Shown piece by piece: positions 30,536 through 38,310 of a stretch of 64,000 bases of DNA. Location: NCBI RefSeq assembly GCF_018736105.1, contig NZ_CP076135.1, positions 2,416,001 to 2,480,000 of the forward strand, given 5' to 3'. The translations under genes were made by a program, and so were the position numbers. How positions within the stretch are numbered: the stretch's first letter is position 1; the number at the start of each line of letters is the position of its first letter. The notes under the pieces are model-generated. The model did not search any database. It was given only the letters and a program-made list of their open reading frames with translations, and was not told where the DNA came from. The DNA is from Bradyrhizobium sediminis. GTDB lineage: Bacteria; Pseudomonadota; Alphaproteobacteria; Rhizobiales; Xanthobacteraceae.

Positions 30536-31039
30536 CTAAATTTTTCGGCTGTCGTAGGCCCAATGTAATAGCGCCTGGCGCTGGCGCGGCCGGCAAGTCG
30601 GGTCGCCCGGTTCGCAATGCTTCCTGATTTGTGAGACGTGTCGTCTCATGGCCTTCCAGCGCCCGATTTGGCGCGCGTCCTCCTCAGGCAAGCGCCGGCC
30701 CAGGTAGTACCGACAATACCACTGGAACCAGCCGCGCGGATCGTTCGGATATATCCAGCCCTTTCTTCTCCATTCCGACAAGCGTTGGCTGGCGTCCACG
30801 CCGAAATAGTTCAAGGAGCAGTCGCGGCCCGAAGGCGAGAGCTTCGCGCGCGCAAACCAACTCGCGGGAAACTCGTCACGACAATCGGTGAGGTATTTGC
30901 CGCAGAACACACCGAGTTCGAGCATCTGCTTGGGCGTCAAATCGGGCCGGAATTGCGGGTCGAAATCGCGGCCGGCCGACGCAGATAACACATAGCGATA
31001 GCCATTCTGCATCTTGTCGGTGACGATGCGGCGGCGCAT
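30536..31039 (-). CDS. Conserved hypothetical protein
   Basis: 167-aa basic, Trp/Tyr-rich protein (YNGYRYVLSASAGRDFDP-like start; later FQWYCRYYLGRR and CEPGDPTCRPRQRQALLHW). Similar uncharacterised proteins occur widely in bacteria. No domain function known to me; a nucleic-acid-binding role is only a guess from the charge. It ends the minus-strand series that includes tspO. Confidence 0.65.
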   Translation of the reverse strand: MRRRIVTDKMQNGYRYVLSASAGRDFDPQFRPDLTPKQMLELGVFCGKYLTDCRDEFPASWFARAKLSPSGRDCSLNYFGVDASQRLSEWRRKGWIYPNDPRGWFQWYCRYYLGRRLPEEDARQIGRWKAMRRHVSQIRKHCEPGDPTCRPRQRQALLHWAYDSRKI

Positions 31040-31050
31040 TCGGCCTCCTG

Positions 31051-31515
31051 TTAGTTCAACAGCCAGATCGCACCGTTCAGAACCAAAGCGAACGCTACCC
31101 AGGCGGCGTAGGGCGCGAACAGGAGCGATGCGATCTTATCCTGTCGCCAAGTTATCATGATGAAGCCAATGATCGTGATCAGGAGCAGTATGATTACGCC
31201 AAGGGCGATATCGATGCGATGGCCCAAGAAGAAGATGGGCGGCCAAACGAAATTCAGAGCCAGCTGCCCCCACCACAGCTTCATTGGCGCGCTATTGCGG
31301 CCCTCTCTCCAAACACGCCATCCGGCGATCGCGATCATGATATAAAGCGTGCTCCAAACCGGGGCAAAGATCCAGTTCGGCGGACCGAAAGGCGGCTTGC
31401 TTAGCGTCGCATACCATGCACCGGGGGCGGTCACGAAACCGATAATGAGGCCACCACCTAGAACGAGCGCAAGAAACCAGACTACACTGCCGAGTTCGGC
31501 TGCGCGCATTTTCAT
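31051..31515 (-). CDS. tspO: TspO/MBR family tryptophan-rich sensory protein
   Basis: 154-aa membrane protein with five predicted helices and the TspO aromatic pattern: WYATLSKPPFGPPNWIFAPV (about residues 34-53), ALNFVWPPIFF (about residue 86) and PYAAWVAFALVLNGAIWLLN at the end. It binds porphyrins and cholesterol-like ligands and has been linked to stress and tetrapyrrole control in alphaproteobacteria. It is 11 nt before the hypothetical gene and probably shares its transcript. Confidence 0.92.
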   Translation of the reverse strand: MKMRAAELGSVVWFLALVLGGGLIIGFVTAPGAWYATLSKPPFGPPNWIFAPVWSTLYIMIAIAGWRVWREGRNSAPMKLWWGQLALNFVWPPIFFLGHRIDIALGVIILLLITIIGFIMITWRQDKIASLLFAPYAAWVAFALVLNGAIWLLN

Positions 31516-31654
31516 TGAAATGACTTTTCATCCCTGGTTGTCGGCGCAGGAAAGTTGGTCCTTTCGCCTCGGATCGGCAGCAGCGATCGCGTCTCCTTGT
31601 AAACGGAAATAGCGTGATTTCGGCGTTATTCTTGCTGCCGCCCTGCCTTCGGCC

Positions 31655-32719
31655 TCACGCCAGGCCGGAACCACCCGCCACGATCTTCTCATTGAGTTTC
31701 TGATCGACGATCTCGACCGTGCGGTCGATCTCGGCATTGGGCATGCCGAGCTGATGCGAGATCAGCTTCACCAGCAGGTCGACCCGCTCGATGAAGGGCG
31801 CTCCGCCTGCGACCGCGCGGGCCGCCGATGAGGGCTTGAGCAGGCTTTCCGCCGCCTTGGCGTATTTTGCGAACGGCACCTGATCCTTCGGGTCGGCGCC
31901 GAGACGCCGGGCGATGGCGTCGACATGGTCGTAGATCGACTGCGAGAGCTTCAAATCGCCGTGCACGGCGTCGCGGATCGGCCGCGGCTCGTGCAGGGTG
32001 ATGCAGCGGTAATTGCCGGTCAGCAGCATCGACCATTTCGCCAGCGGGACGAACAGCGAATCGAACACCTTGAGCTTCACCGGAACGTCATGGCCATCCA
32101 GCTTCACCGCGTCGATGTCGGCTTCCAGCTCCCGAAGCAGCTGGTTGTGTTTCGCGTCTTCGAAGGCCGCTGCCTTGAAATTCGTCGGCAGGCCGACATG
32201 AAGGACGTTCGCCGCCTCTTCCGGCGGACGGAAGGCCTGCGGATCGGGCGAGCACAGCGTCACCAGTCCCGGTTTGAACCGCTCCCAGACCTGCGCGTTG
32301 GTATAGGCTTCCTCAAGGTCCATCGCCGCCAGCGCCGGGATCCGCTTGAGATAGGGCAGCGGCGGCATGTTCATGATCGAAAGACAAGGCAGCTTCGCCT
32401 CGGCGATCTTGATCATCAGAACCCTGATCGTATGGTTGGTGTATTGCGGTTCCTGCATGGCAAGACCAACCAGATCGTAACGGGAAAGCTTGACGTCGGC
32501 GGGCGTGGTCGCGTCCAGCTTCCCGGGCAGGTCGCGCGAGAAGATCGCGCGATGCACCGCCTCGTCACGCAGCTTGATGCGAACCTCGGTGCCGTCGCGG
32601 TTGATGAGTTCCGCCGTCTTCGCCCGGCAGACCAGGGTCACGTTGTGACCCGCCATCAGCAGCTTTGTCGCCAGCAATGAGCCATACGAGGCTCCAAGGA
32701 TCAGAATGTTGCGCGCCAT
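31655..32719 (-). CDS. Ketopantoate reductase-like (ApbA/PanE) oxidoreductase
   Basis: 354-aa NAD(P)-dependent reductase-like protein. The Rossmann loop ILGASYGSLLATKL at the N-terminus deviates from the usual GxGxxG (SYGS). The C-terminal domain has the helical ApbA_C character, with KWSMLLTGNYRC in the region of the catalytic Lys. It is longer than authentic PanE (about 300 aa). The window has panB at 59.1 kb, but this distant protein may act on another 2-oxo acid. A partial copy of its 3' end lies at 30318-30377. Confidence 0.7.
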   Translation of the reverse strand: MARNILILGASYGSLLATKLLMAGHNVTLVCRAKTAELINRDGTEVRIKLRDEAVHRAIFSRDLPGKLDATTPADVKLSRYDLVGLAMQEPQYTNHTIRVLMIKIAEAKLPCLSIMNMPPLPYLKRIPALAAMDLEEAYTNAQVWERFKPGLVTLCSPDPQAFRPPEEAANVLHVGLPTNFKAAAFEDAKHNQLLRELEADIDAVKLDGHDVPVKLKVFDSLFVPLAKWSMLLTGNYRCITLHEPRPIRDAVHGDLKLSQSIYDHVDAIARRLGADPKDQVPFAKYAKAAESLLKPSSAARAVAGGAPFIERVDLLVKLISHQLGMPNAEIDRTVEIVDQKLNEKIVAGGSGLA

Positions 32720-32863
32720 ACTCTCTCTTCCACCGATGATCTGACGTCCCGATCCGCGCCAGTCTGAAAATTCCCGTTAGGGATCCGCGGGAGGTGCTAG
32801 CGCAAATCGATAGGCATGACAATTACATAGCGGTTTCAATTTATCATCCGCGGCAGGCCAATC

Positions 32864-33361
32864 TCAGCCCCGCGACAGCTTCCCGAAGAGCTTGACCAGC
32901 CGCTCGCGCTTGAGGCGGGACAGCCGCTGGATCCAGAACACGCCGTTCAGTTGGTCGATTTCATGCTGGTGGCAGACGGCGCGCAGGCTCTCGGATTCCT
33001 CGGTCTGCATGTTGCCGTCGACGTCCTGATAGCTGATGCGGACGCGGGCATGACGCCGGATGTCGTCATTGACGCCGGGCATCGAGACGCTGCCTTCCTG
33101 ATGCGTGATCGTCTCGGGCGATGCCCAAATGATCTCGGGATTGACATAGGTCCGCGCGCCATCGACCGGGTCGAGGTCGAGCACCACCACCCGCAGGGAG
33201 ATGCCGATATGCGGCGCGGTGATCCCGATCCCGGGTGCTGCGTGCATGGTCTCCAGCAGGTCCCTCGCAAGCTCCCGCAGCGCGCCGTCAAACACGGTCA
33301 CGGGCTGCGCCGGGAGCGCAAGCCGGGAGTCGGGATAACGGACAATCGGGCGGATGGTCAT
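32864..33361 (-). CDS. Peptide deformylase-like protein lacking metal ligands
   Basis: 165 aa, full length for a deformylase. The three motifs are all altered: motif 1 is GIGITAPHIG (usually GIGLAAPQ), motif 2 is EGSVSMP (usually EGCLS, with Cys a metal ligand) and motif 3 is HEIDQ (usually HEIDH, with both His as ligands). Two of three metal ligands are therefore missing and formyl-Met hydrolysis is unlikely. The rest, including ending RLSRLKRERLVKLFGKLS, is well preserved, so it may have been retained for another role. Start at MTIRPIVRYPDSRL. Confidence 0.8.
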   Translation of the reverse strand: MTIRPIVRYPDSRLALPAQPVTVFDGALRELARDLLETMHAAPGIGITAPHIGISLRVVVLDLDPVDGARTYVNPEIIWASPETITHQEGSVSMPGVNDDIRRHARVRISYQDVDGNMQTEESESLRAVCHQHEIDQLNGVFWIQRLSRLKRERLVKLFGKLSRG

Positions 33362-33449
33362 GTGATCCCTGTCGTAGGCCGGTGAATGGCGGCGGGCAAC
33401 GCGGCTGGTCGTGCCGCGTGCGTGGCCTGCGCGTTCGGCCTTGAAAAGC

Positions 33450-33959
33450 TCAACCGGATCGGGCGGCGATCGAAGCCGCAATATCCGCGATCGACCGGAA
33501 CAGGACCTGCGGGTCGTCTTTCGACGGAATAAATCCGCGTCTCATCCAGAAGCCTGCGGCTTCAGCGTCCACAGCGTTCACGATCAACGCGCGGCCGCCA
33601 ACGAGTTCCGCAGCCGCCACGCAGCGCTGCAGCGCGTGTTTGAGTAGACCTGTACCGACTCCCTTGCCGATCCAGTTCCGATCAGTCGCCAGCTGCCCCA
33701 GCAGCAGGCAGGGGACAGGCGTGGGCGGCTGGCCGGTACGGATCGAGCGCGGAAGAGTGGATGGCAGAACGGCGGTAGGGGCAAGGCCGTAGTAGCCGAT
33801 TACCCGGTTGGCTTCATGAACGACAAGAACTGCCGTAAAACCCTTCTCTTGATTGGAGAGCGCGTGCGTTCTCAACCAGCGGTCAAGCGATGGTTTGCCA
33901 CAGGAGAATTGCGAGACATCGTGCGCGGCCGTCAGCGGTTCGGGGCCGGAAACCACCAC
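33450..33959 (-). CDS. GNAT toxin of a TacAT-type toxin-antitoxin system
   Basis: 169-aa acetyltransferase matching the TacT class, which acetylates the amino group of aminoacyl-tRNA to stop translation. Features: FSCGKPSLDRWL (about residue 18), RVIGYYGLAP (about residue 51), acetyl-CoA loop QLATDRNWIGKGVGTGLL (about residue 89) and FWMRRGFIPSKDD (about residue 136). The usual catalytic Tyr in the FY pair is Trp here. The GTG start is 3 nt after the antitoxin stop, with GGGAAG inside the antitoxin end as its ribosome-binding site. Confidence 0.85.
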   Translation of the reverse strand: MVVSGPEPLTAAHDVSQFSCGKPSLDRWLRTHALSNQEKGFTAVLVVHEANRVIGYYGLAPTAVLPSTLPRSIRTGQPPTPVPCLLLGQLATDRNWIGKGVGTGLLKHALQRCVAAAELVGGRALIVNAVDAEAAGFWMRRGFIPSKDDPQVLFRSIADIAASIAARSG

Positions 33960-33962
33960 GTT

Positions 33963-34256
33963 TCACTTCCCGGTCCCGGATTCCCAGGGGGCTTTGCGTT
34001 GAAACAGTTCGATCATCTCGGGGACGGGACGGACGGGCTCCGACAGCGCCGCCATGAAGGCTTTGAAGCTGGCAGGACTCATCCGAATGGGTGCGGTTTC
34101 CATCAGCACGTCTTCTGCTGCGCGCACAGCCGCCTCGCGCATAAAATCGGTGCGCGAACGTCCGCGCAGGTTCGCAGCCCGATCGATAATGGCGATGTCC
34201 GCCTCGGGCAGCCGCATCGACAGCGGGTGTTCCTTGCGTTTGACGACGCGCGGCAT
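33963..34256 (-). CDS. DUF1778 ribbon-helix-helix antitoxin (TacA-like)
   Basis: 97-aa protein. The N-terminus (KEHPLSMRLPEADIAIIDRA, about residues 8-27) matches the DUF1778 ribbon-helix-helix DNA-binding domain, followed by GRSRTDFMREAAVRAAEDVL. The C-terminal 35 residues should wrap the GNAT toxin. It is encoded first, as normal for these pairs. The start is at MPRVVKRKEH with GGAGAG upstream. The AT-rich upstream region 34257-34340 contains short inverted repeats suitable for autoregulation. Confidence 0.85.
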   Translation of the reverse strand: MPRVVKRKEHPLSMRLPEADIAIIDRAANLRGRSRTDFMREAAVRAAEDVLMETAPIRMSPASFKAFMAALSEPVRPVPEMIELFQRKAPWESGTGK

Positions 34257-34389
34257 TGGCAACTCTCCGAAGCGTTCAGAGAGATATGCTAGCACAAACG
34301 TAGTGCATTTTGCAATACGTGGATTGTGAGCGGGAAAGGCCGGGCGGATCGATGGGGCATGACTGACAACAAATAAGTATTGACTAATG

Positions 34390-34407
34390 AATTAGCGTAT
34401 ACTAATT
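34390..34407 (+). promoter_or_regulatory. Palindromic operator in front of the ArsR-family gene
   Basis: AATTAG (34390-34395) and CTAATT (34402-34407) form a perfect inverted repeat around CGTATA, ending three bases before the start codon. ArsR-family repressors bind such short dyads over their own promoter. A -10-like TATACT (34398-34403) lies in the dyad, and TTGACT upstream is too close to be its -35. Confidence 0.5.
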
Positions 34408-34409
34408 GA

Positions 34410-34745
34410 ATGGTCATGAACCAGGCCGCCGCCATCAACACCGTCCTGCGCACGCTTGCCGATCCCACCCGGCGCGCCGTGTTCGAACGCATCGTCGGTT
34501 CCGACGAGATTACCGTGGTCGAGCTGACGCGGGGCAGTGGGGTGACGCAGGGCGCCATCTCCCAGCATCTCAAATCGTTGAAGCTCGCCGGCCTGGTCGC
34601 CGAACGTCCCGAAGGCCGCAACGTTTATTACCGGGCCGAGCCGGAAGGCCTCGCGCCGCTGGTCGACTGGATGAGCCATTACGGCGTGTTCTGGCGCGAG
34701 CGCTTCGCCAACCTGAAAACCCTGCTGAAGGAGATCGATCCATGA
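34410..34745 (+). CDS. ArsR-family transcriptional repressor
   Basis: 111-aa winged-helix protein of the ArsR/SmtB class: LRTLADPTRRAVFERI (about residue 13) and recognition helix TQGAISQHLKSLKLAGLV (about residues 46-63), then the wing GRNVYYRAEPEGL. No metal-binding Cys pair (CxC) is present, so it probably senses something other than As/Cd. It overlaps the AHSA1 gene by 4 nt (ATGA), the frequent ArsR-AHSA1 pairing. Confidence 0.9.
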   Translation: MVMNQAAAINTVLRTLADPTRRAVFERIVGSDEITVVELTRGSGVTQGAISQHLKSLKLAGLVAERPEGRNVYYRAEPEGLAPLVDWMSHYGVFWRERFANLKTLLKEIDP

Positions 34746-35227
34746 ACGACGCCGCATTGAAGTCCGACACGCAGGCCATCGTGGTCGACGAGGTCCTTCC
34801 GCATGCGCCGGAGACGATCTGGAAAGCGCTGACGACGAACGAACTGATCGGCCGCTGGCTGAAGATGTCGCCGACAGGATTCGAGCCGGTCAAAGGCAAA
34901 CACTTCACGATGAAGACCACACCCGCCGGCGCCTGGGACGGCGTCATTCATTGCGAGGTACTGGAGGCGATCCCGAACCAGCGCCTCGCCTTTGCCTGGA
35001 AAGGCGGACACGAGGGCAATGTCGGCTACGGCGCACCGCTGGACACTGTCGTCACCTTTATCCTTTCGAGAGTGGAGAACGGTACGCGCCTTCGCCTCGT
35101 CCACTCCGGCTTCGTGCTGCCGCGGAACGAATTGGCGTTCAGGAATATGGGCGAAGGTTGGAAGAAGGTCGTGCCAAGCATCGGCGTCATCGCTGCGGAA
35201 CAGGACCGCCCAAAAAAGCCGCACTAG
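34742..35227 (+). CDS. AHSA1/SRPBCC-domain protein
   Basis: 161-aa START-like (SRPBCC) ligand-pocket protein of the AHSA1 group: LPHAPETIWKALTTNELIGR (about residues 19-38), GAWDGVIHCEVLEAIPNQRL (about residue 61), then TFILSRVENGTRLRLVHSGF. AHSA1 proteins with ArsR regulators are common in soil bacteria; ligand unknown. It overlaps the regulator gene and is followed 13 nt later by the GFA-family gene. Confidence 0.88.
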   Translation: MNDAALKSDTQAIVVDEVLPHAPETIWKALTTNELIGRWLKMSPTGFEPVKGKHFTMKTTPAGAWDGVIHCEVLEAIPNQRLAFAWKGGHEGNVGYGAPLDTVVTFILSRVENGTRLRLVHSGFVLPRNELAFRNMGEGWKKVVPSIGVIAAEQDRPKKPH

Positions 35228-35240
35228 GGAGGAAAAACAC

Positions 35241-35657
35241 ATGAGCGAGGCTTATACCGGTGGATGCGCCTGCGGCGCGGTCCGCTATGAAATCTCCGGC
35301 GAACCTGTCTTCATGAACGACTGCCAGTGTCGCGACTGTCAGCTCAAGAGCGGCACCGGCCACGGGTCCTACCTGACTTTCCCGGGCAGGCAGAGCGTGA
35401 AGCTCGAAGGCGAAGCGACGCATTGGGACATCGTTGGCGACAGCGGCAATGTGAAGACGCGCGCCTTCTGCCCCACCTGCGGGTCACCGGTCTATATGAG
35501 GTTTGCGGCGATGCCCGATCTGTTCACCGTGCACGCTGCGAGCCTCGACGATCCCAGCCGATACAGGCCGCAGGCCGTGACGTATCGCATGCGCGGTTAC
35601 GCCTGGGACCAGCTCGATCCGGCGCTGCCGAAATTCGACAAGATGCCGCCGATGTAA
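35241..35657 (+). CDS. GFA / CENP-V-family zinc protein
   Basis: 138 aa. Zinc ligands: CACG (about residue 8), CQCRDC (about residues 28-33) and CPTCG (about residue 77), the pattern of the glutathione-dependent formaldehyde-activating (Gfa) fold. True Gfa activity is doubtful for most members. Ribosome-binding site GGGAGGA precedes the ATG. It is the third gene of the ArsR operon. Confidence 0.88.
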   Translation: MSEAYTGGCACGAVRYEISGEPVFMNDCQCRDCQLKSGTGHGSYLTFPGRQSVKLEGEATHWDIVGDSGNVKTRAFCPTCGSPVYMRFAAMPDLFTVHAASLDDPSRYRPQAVTYRMRGYAWDQLDPALPKFDKMPPM

Positions 35658-35834
35658 AAGCGGCGTGATCGGGAATCGCGGGCCCTCGTCGAGCTCCCTT
35701 GTCCAGCCCCTCGCGCAGGCTGGAGGATCGGTCCCCGGCGGCGGCGTGTGACTCCTTTTCCCTGCCTCAATCGTTCTAGCTGCATCTGGACGCTGGAGCA
35801 GAAGGAACCGGACATGGTGGAGAGGAGATCAACA

Positions 35835-36623
35835 ATGCAGATATCACCCGAGAACGGCCGCAAAGGGCGGACCGCAATGGACACCCCACCGATCGTCTCG
35901 CCGCAGGAGTGGGCGGCTGCGCGCGAGCAGCTGCTCGTGAAGGAGAAGGCCTTGACCCGCGCCCGTGACGCGCTGGCAGCCGAGCGTCGGCGGATGCCGT
36001 GGCTGGCCGTGGAGAAAGAGTATGCGTTCGACGGGCCTGCGGGCAAGGTGAGCCTGTTCGACCTGTTCGACGGCCGCCGTCAGCTGATCGTCTACCGCGC
36101 CTTCTTCGAGCCCGGGGTGTTCGGGTGGCCCGAGCATGCCTGCCGAGGCTGCTCCATGGTGGCCGACCAGGTCGCCCACGTCGCCCATCTGTACGCCCGT
36201 GATACCACTCTCGCGTTTGTCTCGCGCGCGCCTCAGACGGACATCGCAAGCCTGAAGGCGCGAATGGGATGGGAGATGCCCTGGTACACCATCACGGACG
36301 GCTTCGACGCAGACTTCGGCGTGGACGAGTGGCACGGCACCAACGTGTTTTTCCGCGGCGGCGACAAACTTTTCCGTACCTACTTCATCAACAACCGCGG
36401 CGACGAGGCGATGGGGAGCACCTGGAGCTACCTCGACGTGACGCCGCTCGGGCGCCAGGAGGAGTGGGAGGACTCCCCGGAGGGCTATCCGCAGACCCCA
36501 CCGTGCAAGTGGTGGAACTGGCACGACAGTTACGCCGCCGACGCCCCGCGCGACTCGAGGTGGAGCGAGGTGGTGGACAGCGCCTTGGTGACGTTGGGAG
36601 AACCTCAACGTTCCGCGCGGTGA
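35835..36623 (+). CDS. DUF899-family thioredoxin-like protein
   Basis: 262 aa. After the N-terminal helix (PPIVSPQEWAAAREQLLVKE) comes the conserved block VYRAFFEPGVFGWPEHACRG with a CRGC motif (about residue 102), then DVTPLGRQEEWEDSPEGYPQ near the end. The fold is thioredoxin-like; the function is not known. ATG 35835 has GAGAGGAGATC just upstream; family alignment would also allow ATG 35877. It is unusually GC-rich relative to its neighbours. Confidence 0.82.
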   Translation: MQISPENGRKGRTAMDTPPIVSPQEWAAAREQLLVKEKALTRARDALAAERRRMPWLAVEKEYAFDGPAGKVSLFDLFDGRRQLIVYRAFFEPGVFGWPEHACRGCSMVADQVAHVAHLYARDTTLAFVSRAPQTDIASLKARMGWEMPWYTITDGFDADFGVDEWHGTNVFFRGGDKLFRTYFINNRGDEAMGSTWSYLDVTPLGRQEEWEDSPEGYPQTPPCKWWNWHDSYAADAPRDSRWSEVVDSALVTLGEPQRSAR

Positions 36624-36670
36624 CATAGGTGCCAGCGGCGCAAATGCGCTCATTGCAGGAGAGAGAGAAC

Positions 36671-36970
36671 ATGAGCGAGGTGCTTGCCGGCAGACGCGGC
36701 ACCGGTGCGCTCGATGGTGAAAACGGTAACGCAGCAGCAATTGGGGCAGCCGATTTTCTATACCTCGCGGCCGCGCCAACCTTCGCGATCATGGCGCTGC
36801 TGACGGGCGTCCTTGGCGGCGGATCGCAGGATGCGCTGTGTTCGATCGTGAGTGCATCGCCGCTGAGTGGAATGGTCCCGATGTACTTGCTGATGAGCGC
36901 CTTCCATTCGGCGCCCTGGCTGAAGCTGATTTCCAGCCGGCGACGGGCGTCAACCGGGTCTATGACGTGA
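36671..36970 (+). CDS. Small hydrophobic protein whose 3' end runs into guaA-like sequence
   Basis: 99 aa with two hydrophobic stretches (about residues 25-46 and 60-76) and a SAFHSAPWLKLI segment before a basic end. No function known; similar small proteins exist in Bradyrhizobium. The last ten codons (from about 36941) lie on the guaA-tail-like sequence, read in another frame, so the original C-terminus may have been replaced. Ribosome-binding site GAGAGAG is just upstream. Confidence 0.55.
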   Translation: MSEVLAGRRGTGALDGENGNAAAIGAADFLYLAAAPTFAIMALLTGVLGGGSQDALCSIVSASPLSGMVPMYLLMSAFHSAPWLKLISSRRRASTGSMT

Positions 36971-37005
36971 CGTCAAGATGGTCGAGGACGAACGAGTGCG
37001 AGTGA
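36945..37005 (+). pseudogene. Degenerate copy of the guaA 3' end
   Basis: In one frame it reads GVNRVYDVTSRWSRTNECE plus a stop, against [20 protein letters not shown] plus a stop in guaA, with one codon deleted. Two exact 12-base blocks are shared (GGGCGTCAACCG and TATGACGTGACG), and the positions of the final GAG codons and stop are conserved. It is probably a displaced attachment-site copy from an earlier or tandem insertion. Confidence 0.65.
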
Positions 37006-37036
37006 CGGGCGTTCGTTGCGGATTCTCGTCAATCTG

Positions 37037-38302
37037 TCACGACCAACGGCGCAGTACGATGCTGGCATTGACGCCGCCGAAACCGAAACCGTTCGAGATC
37101 GCATGCTCGATCGGCATGCCTCTCGCTTCGCCCCGGACCAGATCGATGCCGTCGGCAAGGACGTCCGGGTTTTCAAGGTTGAGCGTGGGCGGAGCGACCT
37201 GGTCGCGAAGGGCAAGGATGGTGAAAATCGCCTCCAGGCCGCCGGCGGCTCCGAGCAGATGACCCGTGGCCGATTTCGTCGCACTGACCGCAATGCCCTG
37301 GTCGTTGCCGAACACGGCCTTGATGGCCGCCAATTCGCCGCTGTCTCCGACCGGCGTGGAGGTGGAGTGCGCGTTCAGATGTTGTACGTCGCCCGGCGCC
37401 AGCCCGGCTTGCCGCAGCGCCAGTTGCATGGCGCGGCGGGCGCCTTCGCCGTCTTCGGGTCCCGATGTCAGGTGGTAGGCATCGGCGCTGGTGCCGTAGC
37501 CGACGAGTTCGGCGATCGGGGTGGCCCCTCGCGCCAGCGCGTGCTGCAATTCCTCGATGACGAGAATTCCCGCGCCTTCGCCCATGACGAAGCCGTCGCG
37601 GTCGCGATCGAATGGACGGGACGCCTGCGTCGGCGTGTCGTTGAAGCCGGTCGAGAGCGCGCGGGTAGCGGCAAAGCCGCCGAGACTGACGAGGTCGATA
37701 CAGGCTTCGGCGCCGCCGCAAATCGCGATGTCCGCTTCGCCCGCCCGGATCAGCCGCGCGGCATCGCCGACGGCCTGGACGCTTGCGGCGCAGGCGGTGA
37801 CGGGAGCGCCGATCGGCCCCTTGTATCCGTAGCGGATGGAGATCTGACCGGCCGCCAGATTGGCCAGGAACGACGGCACGGTGAACGGGGAGAGGCGCCG
37901 GATGCCGCGCTGATCGGTGGTGCGCACGGCCTCGACGATGGCCGGAAAGCCGCCGACCCCAGACGCTATGACCGTCGCGGTCCGTTCGAGCGACTGCGCA
38001 TCCGCAGGCGTCCAGCCGGCCTGCGCGATCGCCTCGGCCGCCGCCACCATCGCGAACAGGATGAAGCGGTCCATCTTGCGCTGGTCCTTGCGCGCCACGA
38101 CGGTATCGGGATCGAATCCGCCCTCGGGGTCATCGGCATTGTCAGGCACCAGGCCGGCCACCCGCGCGGCAAGACCTGCACCGATGGTGGCGGGGAGGGA
38201 CCGCAGACCCGATCGGCCGGCGAGCAGGCGCGACCAGATCAATTCCACTCCGCAGCCCAGCGGAGACACCGCTCCCATGCCAGTCACAACAATTCGGCGC
38301 AT
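37037..38302 (-). CDS. fabF: Beta-ketoacyl-ACP synthase II-like (FabF)
   Basis: 421-aa condensing enzyme that extends acyl-ACP with malonyl-ACP. Active-site Cys is in PVTACAASVQAV (about residue 169), and the two His are in NAHSTSTPVGD (about residue 310) and KSATGHLLGAAG (about residue 346). GFGFGGVNASIVLRR ends the protein. It is probably an accessory copy, since no acyl-carrier or other fab gene is beside it. It is transcribed with the HxlR-family gene 8 nt upstream and lies inside the putative island. Confidence 0.9.
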   Translation of the reverse strand: MRRIVVTGMGAVSPLGCGVELIWSRLLAGRSGLRSLPATIGAGLAARVAGLVPDNADDPEGGFDPDTVVARKDQRKMDRFILFAMVAAAEAIAQAGWTPADAQSLERTATVIASGVGGFPAIVEAVRTTDQRGIRRLSPFTVPSFLANLAAGQISIRYGYKGPIGAPVTACAASVQAVGDAARLIRAGEADIAICGGAEACIDLVSLGGFAATRALSTGFNDTPTQASRPFDRDRDGFVMGEGAGILVIEELQHALARGATPIAELVGYGTSADAYHLTSGPEDGEGARRAMQLALRQAGLAPGDVQHLNAHSTSTPVGDSGELAAIKAVFGNDQGIAVSATKSATGHLLGAAGGLEAIFTILALRDQVAPPTLNLENPDVLADGIDLVRGEARGMPIEHAISNGFGFGGVNASIVLRRWS

Positions 38303-38310
38303 GTCATTCC

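Noticed and set aside
34379..34403. TTGACT with TATACT as a sigma70 promoter for arsR
   Set aside because: The spacing is only 12 bases, too short for a normal promoter; only the dyad is reported.
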